A DNA stretch of 64,000 bases, from contig JARFIW010001487.1 in assembly GCA_036346225.1 (NCBI GenBank), positions 1-64,000 of the forward strand, read 5' to 3'. The position numbers were made by a program, and so were the translations under genes. Each line of letters begins with the position of its first letter. Positions within the stretch are counted from its first letter, which is position 1. This DNA is from Platerodrilus igneus (lineage: Eukaryota > Arthropoda > Insecta > Coleoptera > Lycidae). A model generated the notes under the pieces. It was given only the letters and a program-made list of their open reading frames with translations. It did not search any database and was not told the DNA's origin. Of the stretch, positions 1-9,282 are shown one piece after another.

Positions 1-113
1 TATATCCAACTTACGCCCGAGATATGTCCGTTTTGAATATTTTGGGACTTGATAAATTTTTAGTAGTTCGGACTTAGAAAATTTTAAATAAAATTGTAAA
101 TTTTATTGTATAA

Positions 114-407
114 AATTTAAACATCGCTCGTAAATGCGTGGAATGGAAACCTGTTGTATTCTTCCAGCGAACAGATGCTGACTGGTGGACTACACACCCA
201 ATTACAGAACCATTTTGTGACAATATATGTTGGTTAAAATTTGCGACCTTTCTGACGCCGACAAACATCTGCAACAAAAGGATGTTTATCCTAAAAAGAA
301 ATTTGTGGTGCATTTAACAGCTATCTACGAAGAAAGTTTGACCGATTTGTTTCCGCTAGGCATGGTGTTAAAGCTAAGCTTCCGTTTTCTCTGGAAAGCA
401 CAACAAG
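114..407 (+). other. Open stretches upstream of ORF-A, unassigned
   Basis: Two overlapping frames are open here. One runs 114-317 and contains ADWWTTHP; the other runs 227-460 and contains PKKKFVVHLTAIYEE. Either could be the remains of a 5' gene or the N-terminal part of ORF-A. Nothing in either is diagnostic. Confidence 0.2.
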
Positions 408-1688
408 ATGGGCCAGAGAGTAAAAGAAATTATCGGAAAAGAAGACCTCGAATGCATTAAAAAAATTCCAAAATCCTATATGTGTTCCATACAAAGTGGA
501 ACTAGCAGATGTTAAGTTGGAAACTTTATTGGAGGAACTACCAGATATATTAGACAAACTCGAAACAGATTATTTCTATCTTTTTGACATGGATGTAACC
601 CAAGATCTTGCGGGCATATTTAGCAAGATGGAGATGTGTAATTATTTAACTACAAACATAACTTTTGCTATAAGGGAATACGAAGAAAAGTGTAATATTA
701 TAGTTGACAACGATAAACTGCGGGGATTGATTGTTTAACATGGCTAACAACCAATGCAAGAATTAAGATATACAACAAATTTGTGTGTCAGATAACAAGT
801 CCTGGTGTTAATAAACAACTTGGCAATCATATACTAGGTTTTTTACGTTATCCAGATGTACGTTTAAGGGAAACATTTGCGTCTACTTTGGCCAAGGAAC
901 ATGGTATTACGCGATTGGAAGCAACAATATACAACTGTGCAATTGGAGCTAGTGGGAACGGGTGTATAAACCCTTAAAAGACTGTTTAACCTTATTGGAA
1001 GATAGTGTTATACTTCCTAAAGGCGCCAATGTACTCGGTACCACTTGCCAAAATGTGGAGTAAGCTATCGGACAAGCTACAAAATAGCTGCTGTTTAGTG
1101 TATAATAACCTGCTACAGTACGTGTATTGGGGAAATGGCAATACAAAGAAATTGACGGGCTTGCAAATTGTTGTCCAAAACCAGAGGAAAGGAAAATTGA
1201 TAAAGTATGTGCTGGCTTTAGTTTTAACTATTTACCTGTAAATTATTTGGAGATAGTAGAGGAAGATAGCCAAGATAAAATAAAATCTTACAAGTGCTAC
1301 ATTAAAGCAGGTAGTACATATTTTACACAATCTGCAACACCATATTCTACAATTCCAAAAGAAATAGTAATTTCGGAATTGGGATTGATAGATACGCCTA
1401 ACATTCGTCCAGAGGTTGTACGACAACGCGTAAATATTGGTAGTAAACTCTATCCGTTTACGCTAAAGGAAATTGCCCCATTATGTATACCATACGCTGT
1501 AAGTGGAAGGAAAAGACAACTGGAATTAGAGGAAATGGATGCAAAAAGGCGAAATTGACTACATGGAAAACACGACAATACGCGAACAATACAAAGATGT
1601 GTTAGACAAAGAACATCTTATTAGAGAAAATGAAAGAATTAAAAGATTATTTTATGGATGGATTGACTTAGATACATCTGGTTTCTAA
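408..1688 (+). pseudogene. Frameshifted ORF of unknown function, possibly virus-derived (ORF-A)
   Basis: A start at 408 opens a reading that can be followed only by changing frame several times: 408-470, 470-738, about 741-965, about 968-1020, about 1025-1180, about 1180-1558 and 1563-1688. The pieces look like one protein because each frame change joins at an abutting point and the intervening stops are few. Visible landmarks are an acidic stretch with DMDVTQDLAG near 590, a basic/aromatic stretch KIYNKF near 770, LLQYVYWG near 1110 and a charged C-terminal helix with RKRQLELEEMDAKRR at 1506-1550. I do not recognise the family. The neighbourhood contains PolB-like fragments, so a replication protein of a virus-like element is possible but is only a guess. 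There are no introns with clean splice sites at the frame changes, so I call it a pseudogene or an error-laden copy. Confidence 0.45.
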
Positions 1689-1787
1689 AGTTGTATGCAT
1701 TTGTGGTTAGTAAAAAGACTCTTTAGTTATGTAGGCGTCCTTGGGGAAAAGGATGGTACTAAATCCGTATATTTTTAAAAGGTTATT

Positions 1788-2345
1788 CTAAAAACGTTTT
1801 ATCAAATGGCAATAACAAAGACGAAATAAGGAATGGGTTTCGTAACCTTTGCGACACCACACGCAAAGGGGTCCGCTAAACATTGTATATTTACCTAGTA
1901 AAGAACCTTTCGGATCATTTAAAACCGAGGGTCTTAAACCTATAACAACCATATATTCCCAAAAGTGGTGGACATGCAACTACGCAACAGTGTGTGGAGA
2001 AAAGGATTTCTCCAATACCGACAAGAAGAAGTCGATCAAGCTAACAAGATACGTATGCAGGATATAGGGAAAGCTGCGATTAAAAGATTGTCACAAGCTG
2101 CAAGAATTACACGAAGGAATGGATTTGGTTGTCGGTGGAATCAAAGACTTTAAATATAGAGGCAAACTTCGGTACATTTTACAATTCGAAAACCTAGACG
2201 GTCTTTATGTATCAAACTATTGGTAGAAAAGGAGATAGAAGACTTGGGTGTCGATTTAAATTTTAAGTTGCGAATAAAATTAGATAAAATTAAAACCACT
2301 CCAAACAAACATAAAGAAAGGACTGTTTTTCTGTGTATAACTTTG
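1788..2345 (+). pseudogene. Second frameshifted ORF of unknown function (ORF-B)
   Basis: All three forward frames carry short, charged, protein-like stretches that follow one another: about 1800-1870, 1849-2067, about 2100-2225 (with GMDLVVGGIKDFKYRGK) and about 2220-2335 (with EKEIEDLGVDLNFK and a lysine-rich tail). The last stretch ends shortly before AATAAA-like sequence near 2413. The order and polarity match ORF-A just upstream, so the two probably belonged to one element. Family not recognised. The segment 1930-2010 is repeated in diverged form at 3375-3455, showing local duplication. Confidence 0.35.
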
Positions 2346-2596
2346 AAAATTAAGTTTAAATGACTCCATGCTTGGTATTAAATATTTTTAAATTTGTTAT
2401 GTATAATGTCAGAATAAACATTTTATAATAGTATATAACATTGTTCTTTATTTATAAAAGGCTGTGACGTTACCCCGAAATAGCAGTCGCACAGAGAGGG
2501 GGGGCAGGAGTTGCGCGCGCAGGGTGCGCATGGGCAGGGGTGTGCATGCGCAGGGGTGTTCATGGCTGGGATGTGTCTGGGCGTACACGAGGGAAG

Positions 2597-2776
2597 CGGA
2601 TGTTAACAGTCACCAAGCATCCAATTCTTTATTTGGATGGTATCGAGTACTTACCTGCGTATGTATACGGAGTAAAAGAATACGATTTGTATACGCAGCT
2701 TATTAATAAAATTAGTTTATCGAGGGAAGATGGCAAAAGGTACATCATTCCTAATAGTACAACAATCTACGCATAG
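2597..2776 (+). pseudogene. Short unrecognised ORF fragment (ORF-C)
   Basis: A frame open to the stop at 2774-2776 contains HPILYLDGIEYLPAYVYG and then LINKISLSREDGKRYIIP, with balanced, protein-like composition. It lies directly after a GC-rich, CpG-rich stretch (about 2480-2600) unlike the AT-rich surroundings, so its true N-terminus is unclear. A related nucleotide stretch (GATATCGAGTACTTACC) recurs near 4240, again suggesting duplication within this locus. Function unknown. Confidence 0.3.
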
Positions 2777-3233
2777 GGGCGTAAAGATATAAGATAGTTG
2801 TTTATATTTGTAAGGATTTTGTAAATCTATTGTATATATTAGTTTTAAGATTCCATAATTTTTAAGTTCTTCTCCCACCTTCCAAATCCTTCCGGCTTCT
2901 ATTCTGGTTGACAGAGTATACGTGTTATCTCCACGTGGTATTCGCGGGACACGGCGGTTTTAGATTTCTAGGGAAACGGTTGGTCAAAGCATATGTCTTG
3001 GGTTGCGAAAAAAAGGGTTTTAAAGATGGCGTTAAATAAAGATGGGTAAAAATTAATCTTTAAAAGGCATAACTTTGTATGGGATGGTCCTATTTAAAAT
3101 CTATTTACAGATTTGGGGTTCCTAGAAAAATTTAATATTAGTTGATACCAAACAAAATATAGTTATCTTAAAAGAGTGACTACCCCGCAAATAATAAACA
3201 CAATATACCGCATGTTAACAAAAAATTGTAGAG
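2777..3233. other. Intergenic stretch with one copy of a hairpin repeat
   Basis: No sustained coding frame. It holds a degenerate copy of the local repeat also seen near 6090 and 6560: hairpin arms AAATCT at 3097-3102 and AGATTT at 3109-3114, followed at about 3127 by sequence matching the middle of the 6613-6846 frame. Confidence 0.4.
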
Positions 3234-3365
3234 AAATTCAAAGACGAATTTAATGTGGGTCCAGTATTAGAATTTGTTGGTAGTAGGGCTAAGTCCTACT
3301 GTATTGTAGGCGAGAAAGATACGATTAAAAAGATTAAAGGGGTCTCACGAATTGTAGTTAAGTAA
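3234..3365 (+). pseudogene. Fragment of protein-primed family B DNA polymerase (C-terminal part)
   Basis: A 43-codon open frame to the TAA at 3363-3365 contains KFKDEF, then ILEFVG-like VLEFVGSRAKSY and KIKGVSRIVVK. This order (KDE, LEFVGLR-K-Y, KAKGV) is characteristic of the region after the palm in Polinton/adintovirus-type PolB. The second PolB fragment in this window (33259-33570, minus strand) carries the matching LEFVGLRSKMY and KKVKGI. No catalytic motif is present, so this is only a relic. It implies that the 1-6850 locus derives at least partly from a self-synthesising DNA transposon or related virus. Confidence 0.6.
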
Positions 3366-3783
3366 AACCGCGGGTGCTACAACCTATAACGAGCGTATAT
3401 ACCCAAAAGGGGTGGGCATGCAGCTACGCAACAGTGCGTGGGAGAATAGGGATTCTCTAAACTAAGAAATTAAAATTTCCATGTACGTAGCACCAGTCAT
3501 TGGGTAATGGTAGAAATGTTAAACCTATAAAGGCGATTATTAATTGTGGTTTAGAAAAATAGTAGTTTTTGTGGACTAAATAAAATAGCTTAGACTGATT
3601 AATGTATATGACATATTCTCGCACACATCCACAAACATCTGTTTACGTCCACAATGTCAATACCGGTAGTTTTTGTTTAACAAATAGTAGGAAAGATACG
3701 TCAGGTGTTAGTGCGTGGAAGCACATAGGATCGCTGGATTCAAAAAGAATGGTGCGGCGGGATGTATGGTGGCTCCCCGTTAG

Positions 3784-4056
3784 AATAATCGAAAGCGGTT
3801 AATCGATTGTATTAGATGTTTAAATAAGCGAAAGTGTAAAGACCTACATAAACAAAAATTTAATTATCCGACAAAAAAGTGCGCGATGTGCTACACTTAT
3901 AAAGAAAGTATGGAATGGTGCTTTTTAGCGGCCCTAGCAGTAAAAAGGAGAGTGACTTTTTCTAGCAATTACAAGAATAGCAGTAGCGCAGAGAAGGGGT
4001 ATGCATGTATTATACAGCGCATTGTTAGTTTACGCGTAGCTCGGATGTGTAATTGA
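3784..4056 (+). pseudogene. Cysteine-rich small ORF, partly duplicated downstream
   Basis: A 90-codon frame, open from just after a stop and without an early ATG, contains CIRCLNKRKC and, 17 residues later, KKCAMC, a spacing suggestive of a small zinc-binding module, followed by a basic tail (KRRVTFSSNYKN). About 470 bp downstream (4291-4515) the same DNA recurs with one-base losses that destroy the frame and one Cys pair. Not recognised; a small nucleic-acid-binding protein is possible. Lack of an ATG means it may be an exon or remnant. Confidence 0.35.
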
Positions 4057-4290
4057 TCACGACTTAAAGATCCCTCGAAGGTTTAAAAATTCTGAGCCCA
4101 TTGTCGTTTGAAAAATGTTTGTAAATTATCAGAACAAGAGCGGGTCGAAGTTTAAGTTAGATGGATGATTGACTGAGTTTTTTCTACCTTTTACGAGGAA
4201 TCGGAAGTTGACAGACATCGAGCATCGACATTTGGGCGATATCGAGTACTTACCGGTTCTAGAAATCATTACGTGCGGCAGACCGCTATG

Positions 4291-4515
4291 CGAAAGTGTA
4301 AAAGCCTACAGAAGCAAAATTTAATTATCAGACGAAAAAGTACGCGATGTGCTATAGAAAGTATAAAAAAAATGATACTTTGCATTGGTCCTAACAGAAA
4401 AAAGGAGAGTGACTTTTTCTAGCAATTACAAGAATAGCAGTAGCGCGGCGAAGGGGTATGCATGTATTATACAGCGCATTGTTACTATAAAATATGTTAG
4501 TTTACGAGAAGCTCG
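4291..4515 (+). repeat. Degenerate tandem duplicate of 3821-4045
   Basis: Long shared stretches with 3821-4045, including GGAGAGTGACTTTTTCTAG and GGGGTATGCATGTATTATAC. Indels remove the Cys-rich frame seen in the upstream copy. Confidence 0.75.
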
Positions 4516-4866
4516 AACGTGAACAAATTAAATTTTAATCTATAATTAACCACGGTCGTAAAAATGAGAAATAAATGGTTAATTTTAATACCGCTAAGCA
4601 TATACTTTCGCTTGGTAATTCATTTGGAAAATATTCAAGCCTACCATTTCCTAAAGTATGACGTAGAAGTTATTTAAAATTAAATTGCTTTATAAGTAAG
4701 TATCCTGTAGACAGCAAGTTGGTATTTTCTTAGTAATGGTTTAAAGTTTTTTTATTAAGTTTTTGGTTATAGTAGCACTGCATCTTCTACAGCACGACTT
4801 GCACACAATTTGTGTGCGTGTACTATCACCCTTTTGGATTTTTAATATGCACGTGATCCGTATAAC

Positions 4867-4974
4867 ATGGAAGACGTTTCCGATGTTTCTACTAACGGCA
4901 TTCGCACCATCGACGATGCAAACCAGGTGCATGCATTGGCGCTAAATGTATTGGACGAACAGCAAAGATTATGA
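4867..4974 (+). other. Short acidic ORF, 35 codons
   Basis: An ATG at 4867 opens a 35-codon frame (begins MEDVSDVST, ends LDEQQRL) ending TGA at 4972-4974. Composition is protein-like, but the length is marginal and the family unknown. It precedes the zinc-finger fragment at 5154 in the same direction and may be another broken piece of the same element. Confidence 0.2.
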
Positions 4975-5153
4975 CGTCATTTAGTTCCCCGCTGAATCCT
5001 CAACTTCGTTCGGGTGTCTTCGGAAACCTTCGGTATGCATTCTATAAGGAACATAAATCAGGTACGCTAGATTAAGCTTTTTAGTTATAAGTTAGTTCGA
5101 TTACAAGTCAAGTCTTATAGAGCGGATTTTGTTTTGTACTAAACGTTTTTAAA

Positions 5154-5905
5154 TGCGAGCCCTGTCACGTCTACTTTACCAGGAGAGATGCTTTCAAACG
5201 GCACCAGAACAAATGTCGTGGTGTAACATCGTCCACGGTTAAGCTTATACATCCGTCGGCAGCAAAGTACTTAAACTTTGGGTCTTGCAGTATCGCTTTT
5301 ACAAGAATAGCTCACAGCGACACGAGGAAAAACAGCACGGTATGTCATTAAGCCGTAAACGTTCAACTCCGCCAGCTGTTAAAGGGCCTTGTACGAAACA
5401 ACCACGAATTATGTGTAAAGTGTGCGACATGGAGGTGTTAAAGTCTGCATACCCTGGTCATCTACGGAGCAACAAACATAAAAATGCATCAGTTACCGTT
5501 ACTAACGACGATGGTGTAGAAATGGTTAGTACAGCGTTTAACAACCGTATGGCTAGCTATCGCATAAAGAATGCCAGTGTTGACGATGGAGTGTCCGAGT
5601 TTCTTTGGAAGCAGAAAGAGCGATTTATTCGATTAATAAATGAAAAAAGAATACAACATACAGCAATAAAACTCTATTGCGGACTCTACGGCGTTTACAC
5701 CAAAATGGGGGAAGAGACTACCGATGTGAAATCCTTTAACACAAAAAATGTGGTTATAACGTCCTCTAGTAATCCGGAAAATATGTACGAGGTCTTAAGC
5801 GAAACCATAAGAACAAAATCAGAGGAATTTGAAACATGCGGGTCCGGTTGGTCTTTTGGAAAAGGTGCTCTATTTAGAAATAAATATTAATAGGTACAAG
5901 TCGAT
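5154..5905 (+). pseudogene. Zinc-finger N-terminal region of a Polinton/adintovirus-type PolB, frameshifted
   Basis: Two finger-like modules are visible. The first is C-x2-C-x12-H-x3-C at 5154-5216. The second, in the frame starting 5285, is C-x2-C-x11-H-x5-H at about residues 44-65. The 5285-5890 frame then has FNTKNVV (about residue 150) and ends in EFETCGSGWSF. A -/+1 change at about 5857 brings in VLYLEININRY up to 5900. The sequence SGW followed by VLYLEININ matches the conserved block seen at 29700-29745 in the second element (SGWAI, LHLKVNINNY), a block found before the exonuclease/palm part of invertebrate Polinton-like polymerases. The polymerase body is absent. Confidence 0.55.
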
Positions 5906-6131
5906 ATGAGAAGTTCTAGGTTAAGAATAAAAAATTGTGAATATGTATTTAGAAATGTGGTTTACAAAATTTAAACTGTATTAGTAAAAATTGTCTGTAA
6001 TAAAAAGTTTTAAGAATAGTTTTTTATTTTCTTTTAGGTATGAGCCGCAAGAAATTTATAATTTAGAGGGTGTATGTAAAATGGTAAGGGGTGGCTCTAT
6101 TTTAAATCTGTTTACAGATTCGGATCCTGCT
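5906..6131. other. Non-coding stretch with the second hairpin repeat
   Basis: AT-rich, no frame. The hairpin AATCTG-TTTA-CAGATT at 6105-6120 is followed by CGGATCCTG, which resembles a tRNA T-arm (see 6566-6590). Confidence 0.45.
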
Positions 6132-6255
6132 CACATAACCACATGACCATATGACCACATGACCATATGACCACATGGCCATAAGACCATATGACCACAT
6201 GACCATATGACCACATGACCATATGACCACATGACCATATGACCATATGACCATG
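6132..6255. repeat. Minisatellite, 16-bp unit built from two 8-bp halves
   Basis: About seven to eight copies of CATGACCATATGACCA, i.e. alternating CATGACCA and TATGACCA, with one variant (CATGGCCATAAGACCA). No spacer diversity, so not a CRISPR array. Confidence 0.9.
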
Positions 6256-6269
6256 TTAGGTTAGGTTAG
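6256..6269 (+). repeat. Short telomere-like run (TTAGG)
   Basis: TTAGGTTAGGTTAG immediately follows the minisatellite. TTAGG is the common insect telomere unit. Fewer than three full units, so it may be chance or an interstitial remnant. Confidence 0.5.
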
Positions 6270-6273
6270 TTGG

Positions 6274-6483
6274 ATGTATTGCATGACTAAAAAATTGTTT
6301 AAGGACGGTCGGAAATCTCAACAGGTAAGAAATCTTAAAATCAGGGTAGCTCTCTGGGAGATGGCGCTATCTAAAAAATTTAAAGAGATTTGGGTAGCCG
6401 AGAAAAATCTAATATTAATTGATACAAAACAAGGTAGGTTTATCTCGAAGGATGAGCTAAACAAGATAGAAAGTATGGTGTAA
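6274..6483 (+). other. Unrecognised 69-codon ORF, copy 1 of a repeated unit
   Basis: Starts ATG TAT TGC ATG and contains KDGRKSQQVRNLKIRVAL and LILIDTKQGRFISKDEL. A second copy (6613-6846) starts the same way and keeps most residues despite DNA differences, and a third, truncated relic lies near 3127-3165. Conservation of the frame between copies 1 and 2 is the only hint that it is or was coding. It could be a fragment of a larger protein of the virus-like element. Function unknown. Confidence 0.35.
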
Positions 6484-6534
6484 CATTAAAAGCGAGTAGT
6501 GGTACGGTCGCGGTATGCTCGCTAGAAGGTATGT

Positions 6535-6590
6535 GTGTAACTTTGTAAGGAGTAGTCCGATTTTAAATCTGTTTGCAGATTCGAATTCTG
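6535..6590. repeat. Third copy of the hairpin repeat, with tRNA T-arm-like tail
   Basis: AATCTG (6566-6571), loop TTTG, CAGATT (6576-6581), then CGAATTCTG. The preceding CTTTGTAAGGAGTAGTCC is shared with 6085-6100 and 3072-3090. The second stem overlaps a TTCGAAT loop flanked by CAG and CTG, as in a T-arm, but no full cloverleaf is evident. Confidence 0.45.
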
Positions 6591-6612
6591 CGTAAAATTT
6601 TAGACTAATTTA

Positions 6613-6846
6613 ATGTATTGCATGATTAAGAAAATGTTTAAGGACGGTCGGAAATCGCAACTGGTAAGAAATTTTAAAGTTAGGGTAGCTCCCTTGGGGG
6701 TGATGCAATCTGAAAAATTCGTAGAGATTCGGATAGCTGAGAAAATTCTAATATTAATTGATACCAAACAAGATAGATTTATCTCGTGGGTGGAAATGTG
6801 GAGAAAGATTTATCTCGCGGGTGGAAAGAATGCGGGTGTGATGTAA
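6613..6846 (+). other. Unrecognised 77-codon ORF, copy 2 of a repeated unit
   Basis: Paralogue of 6274-6483: both start MYCM and share KDGRKSQ, VRN-K-RVA and LILIDTKQ-RFIS. The reading diverges after about residue 60, where this copy continues into unrelated sequence (WVEMWRKIYLAGG). Hypothetical. Confidence 0.35.
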
Positions 6847-6924
6847 TCAAAATGGTGGGGGTAAAAAATTCCACAAGGAGTTCCACAGGGAGAGAGCAGG
6901 AGGAGATTCATCTAAATTTCATCT

Positions 6925-7004
6925 CCACATTTCCTCCTTATGGGAATTTACACGTAAATTGGTCCAGATGTGGGAGGAAATGTGGGATTCTGGAGGAAAT
7001 GTGG
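6925..7004. repeat. Short inverted repeat pair
   Basis: CCACATTTCCTCC at 6925-6937 is matched inversely by GGAGGAAATGTGG at 6973-6985 and again at 6992-7004, immediately before the break where the errantivirus-like sequence begins. Confidence 0.8.
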
Positions 7005-7034
7005 TGGCCGGATTCTTGATTTTACTCTACTGAG

Positions 7035-7733
7035 ATGGCATTAAACACCTATCTAAATGCAATACCCGAACGACTTTCAGATACAATTAGATTTCAACAT
7101 CCACAAAACTTAGAGGAAGCAATGAACATGATTATCGAAGAAGAAAACGTAATGTACGATAGAAACCGACTATATAACCCCAACGCGAATCAAATGCGAA
7201 CAAATAATCCACATTTTAATAACTCAAACTTTAACAACCAATACAAACAATTCTCAAAACCAACGTTTTACCCAAACTTTTCGAAACCCGCATATCAACC
7301 AACATTTAACTCGAACTTTTCAAAACCCGCATTTCAACCGAGATTCAATCAAAATATAAATCAACAAAGACCAGCATTCAACGCGAATACTAACATAAAC
7401 TTACCGATGATAAACAATAATAATCCCAATAACTAATACAAACCTACACCAATGGATACCTCATCTGGTAACACCAGACCCAACACAAAAATAACCCACA
7501 TAAGATCAAACTCCAATCAAAAACGCACTTTCACTTCAGAAGAGCTATTTCATCAAGAAGTAGAAGAGTATGAAGATGACCAGAATAATAACAATCGACC
7601 GTGTACGAATAATGAACAAAATCAATCAAACCATTATGAACGCGAAGAACCATATGAAAATTACAAGAAAGACGCCGAAGGGAACACATGTTCAAATTTT
7701 CAATTGGACCATTTTATAAACGACCTAACGTAA
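7035..7733 (+). pseudogene. gag: gag, C-terminal part
   Basis: The frame begins inside a retroviral gag: the first 45 codons (ALNTYL, FQHPQNLEEAMNMIIEEE) match the capsid end of insect errantivirus Gag in style. A low-complexity Asn/Phe/Gln/Pro-rich tail with repeated NFSKP and NSNFSKP motifs follows. A TAA at 7434-7436 interrupts; the same frame resumes and runs to 7733 with an acidic segment. No CCHC zinc knuckle is visible, as is usual for this group. The end overlaps the pol frame by about 45 bp, in a -1 relation expected for frameshift expression. Confidence 0.7.
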
Positions 7734-8332
7734 TAAATCTAAATAATATGAATCGCCTTGTATTACCCTGTATCGAAATACTCCACGCTGAATTTAAATT
7801 ACTAATCGATACCGGATGTTCAAAAACATTAATAAGCCCGCGAACAGTAAAGAAACATTATTTAAACTATGTAGAGAGAGAACCCTTCAAAATTAAAACC
7901 GCCCATCAAACAACCCTACACTAATTCGTAGCAAACATACCTTTACCAAAAACCTTTAACGTAAAGATGAAACATAAATTCTGCATATTTGAATTCAATG
8001 ACAAATATGACGGACTATTAGGAATGGACCTTCCAAGAAAATTAGGAGCCAACATAGATATTAAAAACCAATTATTTAGAACCAAATATGGACGAATCCC
8101 CATCAAATTTCAAAACACCCAAATTGACGAAAAATATACATTAGAACCCCGAACAGAAAAAAAAAGAATCCCCGTAAATTCAAATAATAAATTAGAAATA
8201 ATAAATCACATAACTTTTCAACAAGGAGTAGTAAAAATCAAAGATAATTACGCCACAACAACAATATTAAACTCAAATGACTACCCCGTAGAACTATCTT
8301 TAACAAACCTCATTAACGTAGAAGAATTTTAA
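7688..8332 (+). pseudogene. pol: Retroviral-type aspartic protease part of pol
   Basis: The frame contains LLIDTGCSKTLIS (active-site D-T-G) at about 7801-7840 and GLLGMDLPRKLG near 8010-8045, the second conserved block of retropepsins. A TAA at 7922-7924 breaks the frame between them. The frame then ends at 8330-8332 in a T-run (8327-8330), after which the RT frame continues in another phase. This suggests a one-base indel in the run rather than a true gene end. Confidence 0.8.
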
Positions 8333-8336
8333 TGAA

Positions 8337-9281
8337 ATGGAAATAGATGAAACCCCAAACGAAAATTACAACCCCGTAAAAAACGATGAAATGTTAAAAC
8401 AAAATTTAAATAATATCCGATTTAACCGCGACATAAATCACGAAGAGCAGAAAGCAATACAAAAATTATGTTACGAGTACCGCGACATATTCCATTGCGA
8501 TGGAATACCCCTAACATTTACAAACACAGTTAAACACAACATTGAGCTAACAGACAACAAACTGATATTCACCAAAGCATACAGATTACCCCAGGCAAGT
8601 CAGGAAGAAGCTGACAGACAAGTTGCCGACCTATTAGATCAAGATATAATACAACACTCCAATTCACCATGGAGCAGACCCGTAATAATAGTACCGAAGA
8701 AATTAGACGCATCAGGAAAACGGAAATACCGAATGGTAATAGATTACCGCAAGTTAAATGAAAAAACGGTAGACAATAAATACCCGTTACCGAATATAAC
8801 TAGGATTTTAGATAAGTTAGGCAAGTGCCAATATTTTTCGACGCTAGACTTAGCATCAGGATACCATCAAGTGGAAATGGAAGAAGGAGATACACAAAAA
8901 ACAGCCTTTAGCACACCTAGAGGACACTACGAGTATAAACGGATGCCATTTGGACTGAAGAACGCACTCGCAACTTTTCAACGAGTAATGGATAACATAC
9001 TACGAGGGATACACAACGAAAAATGCCTTGTGTACCTAGATGATATAATAGTGTATTCAACATTAATAGTGGAGCACATTGAAAGATTACGAGAAGTGTT
9101 CGAAAGATTAAGAACCGCACAATTTAAAGTACAACTAGATAAGAGCGAATTTCTACAGAAAGAAGTAGCATTTTTAGGACACATAATAACACCCCAAGGA
9201 GTGATGCCGAACCCCGACAAAACAAACGCTGTATTAAATTACCCCATACCCAAAACGAATAAAGAGATAAAAGGATTTTAG
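8337..9281 (+). CDS. pol: Reverse transcriptase domain of pol
   Basis: A Ty3/Gypsy-type RT of about 314 codons. Visible blocks are SPWSRPVIIVPKK, RMVIDYRKLN, FSTLDLASGYHQ (first catalytic Asp), TPRGHYEYKRMPFGL, the YLDDIIVYS active site at about 9036-9062 and FLGHIITPQG at about 9172. All catalytic aspartates are present. The frame stops at 9279-9281 inside a short T-run (9276-9279), and the connection/RNase H continues in a shifted phase from 9283. The start at 8337 is only the first ATG after the preceding break. Confidence 0.9.
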   Translation: MEIDETPNENYNPVKNDEMLKQNLNNIRFNRDINHEEQKAIQKLCYEYRDIFHCDGIPLTFTNTVKHNIELTDNKLIFTKAYRLPQASQEEADRQVADLLDQDIIQHSNSPWSRPVIIVPKKLDASGKRKYRMVIDYRKLNEKTVDNKYPLPNITRILDKLGKCQYFSTLDLASGYHQVEMEEGDTQKTAFSTPRGHYEYKRMPFGLKNALATFQRVMDNILRGIHNEKCLVYLDDIIVYSTLIVEHIERLREVFERLRTAQFKVQLDKSEFLQKEVAFLGHIITPQGVMPNPDKTNAVLNYPIPKTNKEIKGF

Positions 9282-9282
9282 G

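Noticed and set aside
6132..6255. CRISPR-like short repeat array
   Set aside because: No unique spacers; a plain minisatellite in eukaryotic DNA.
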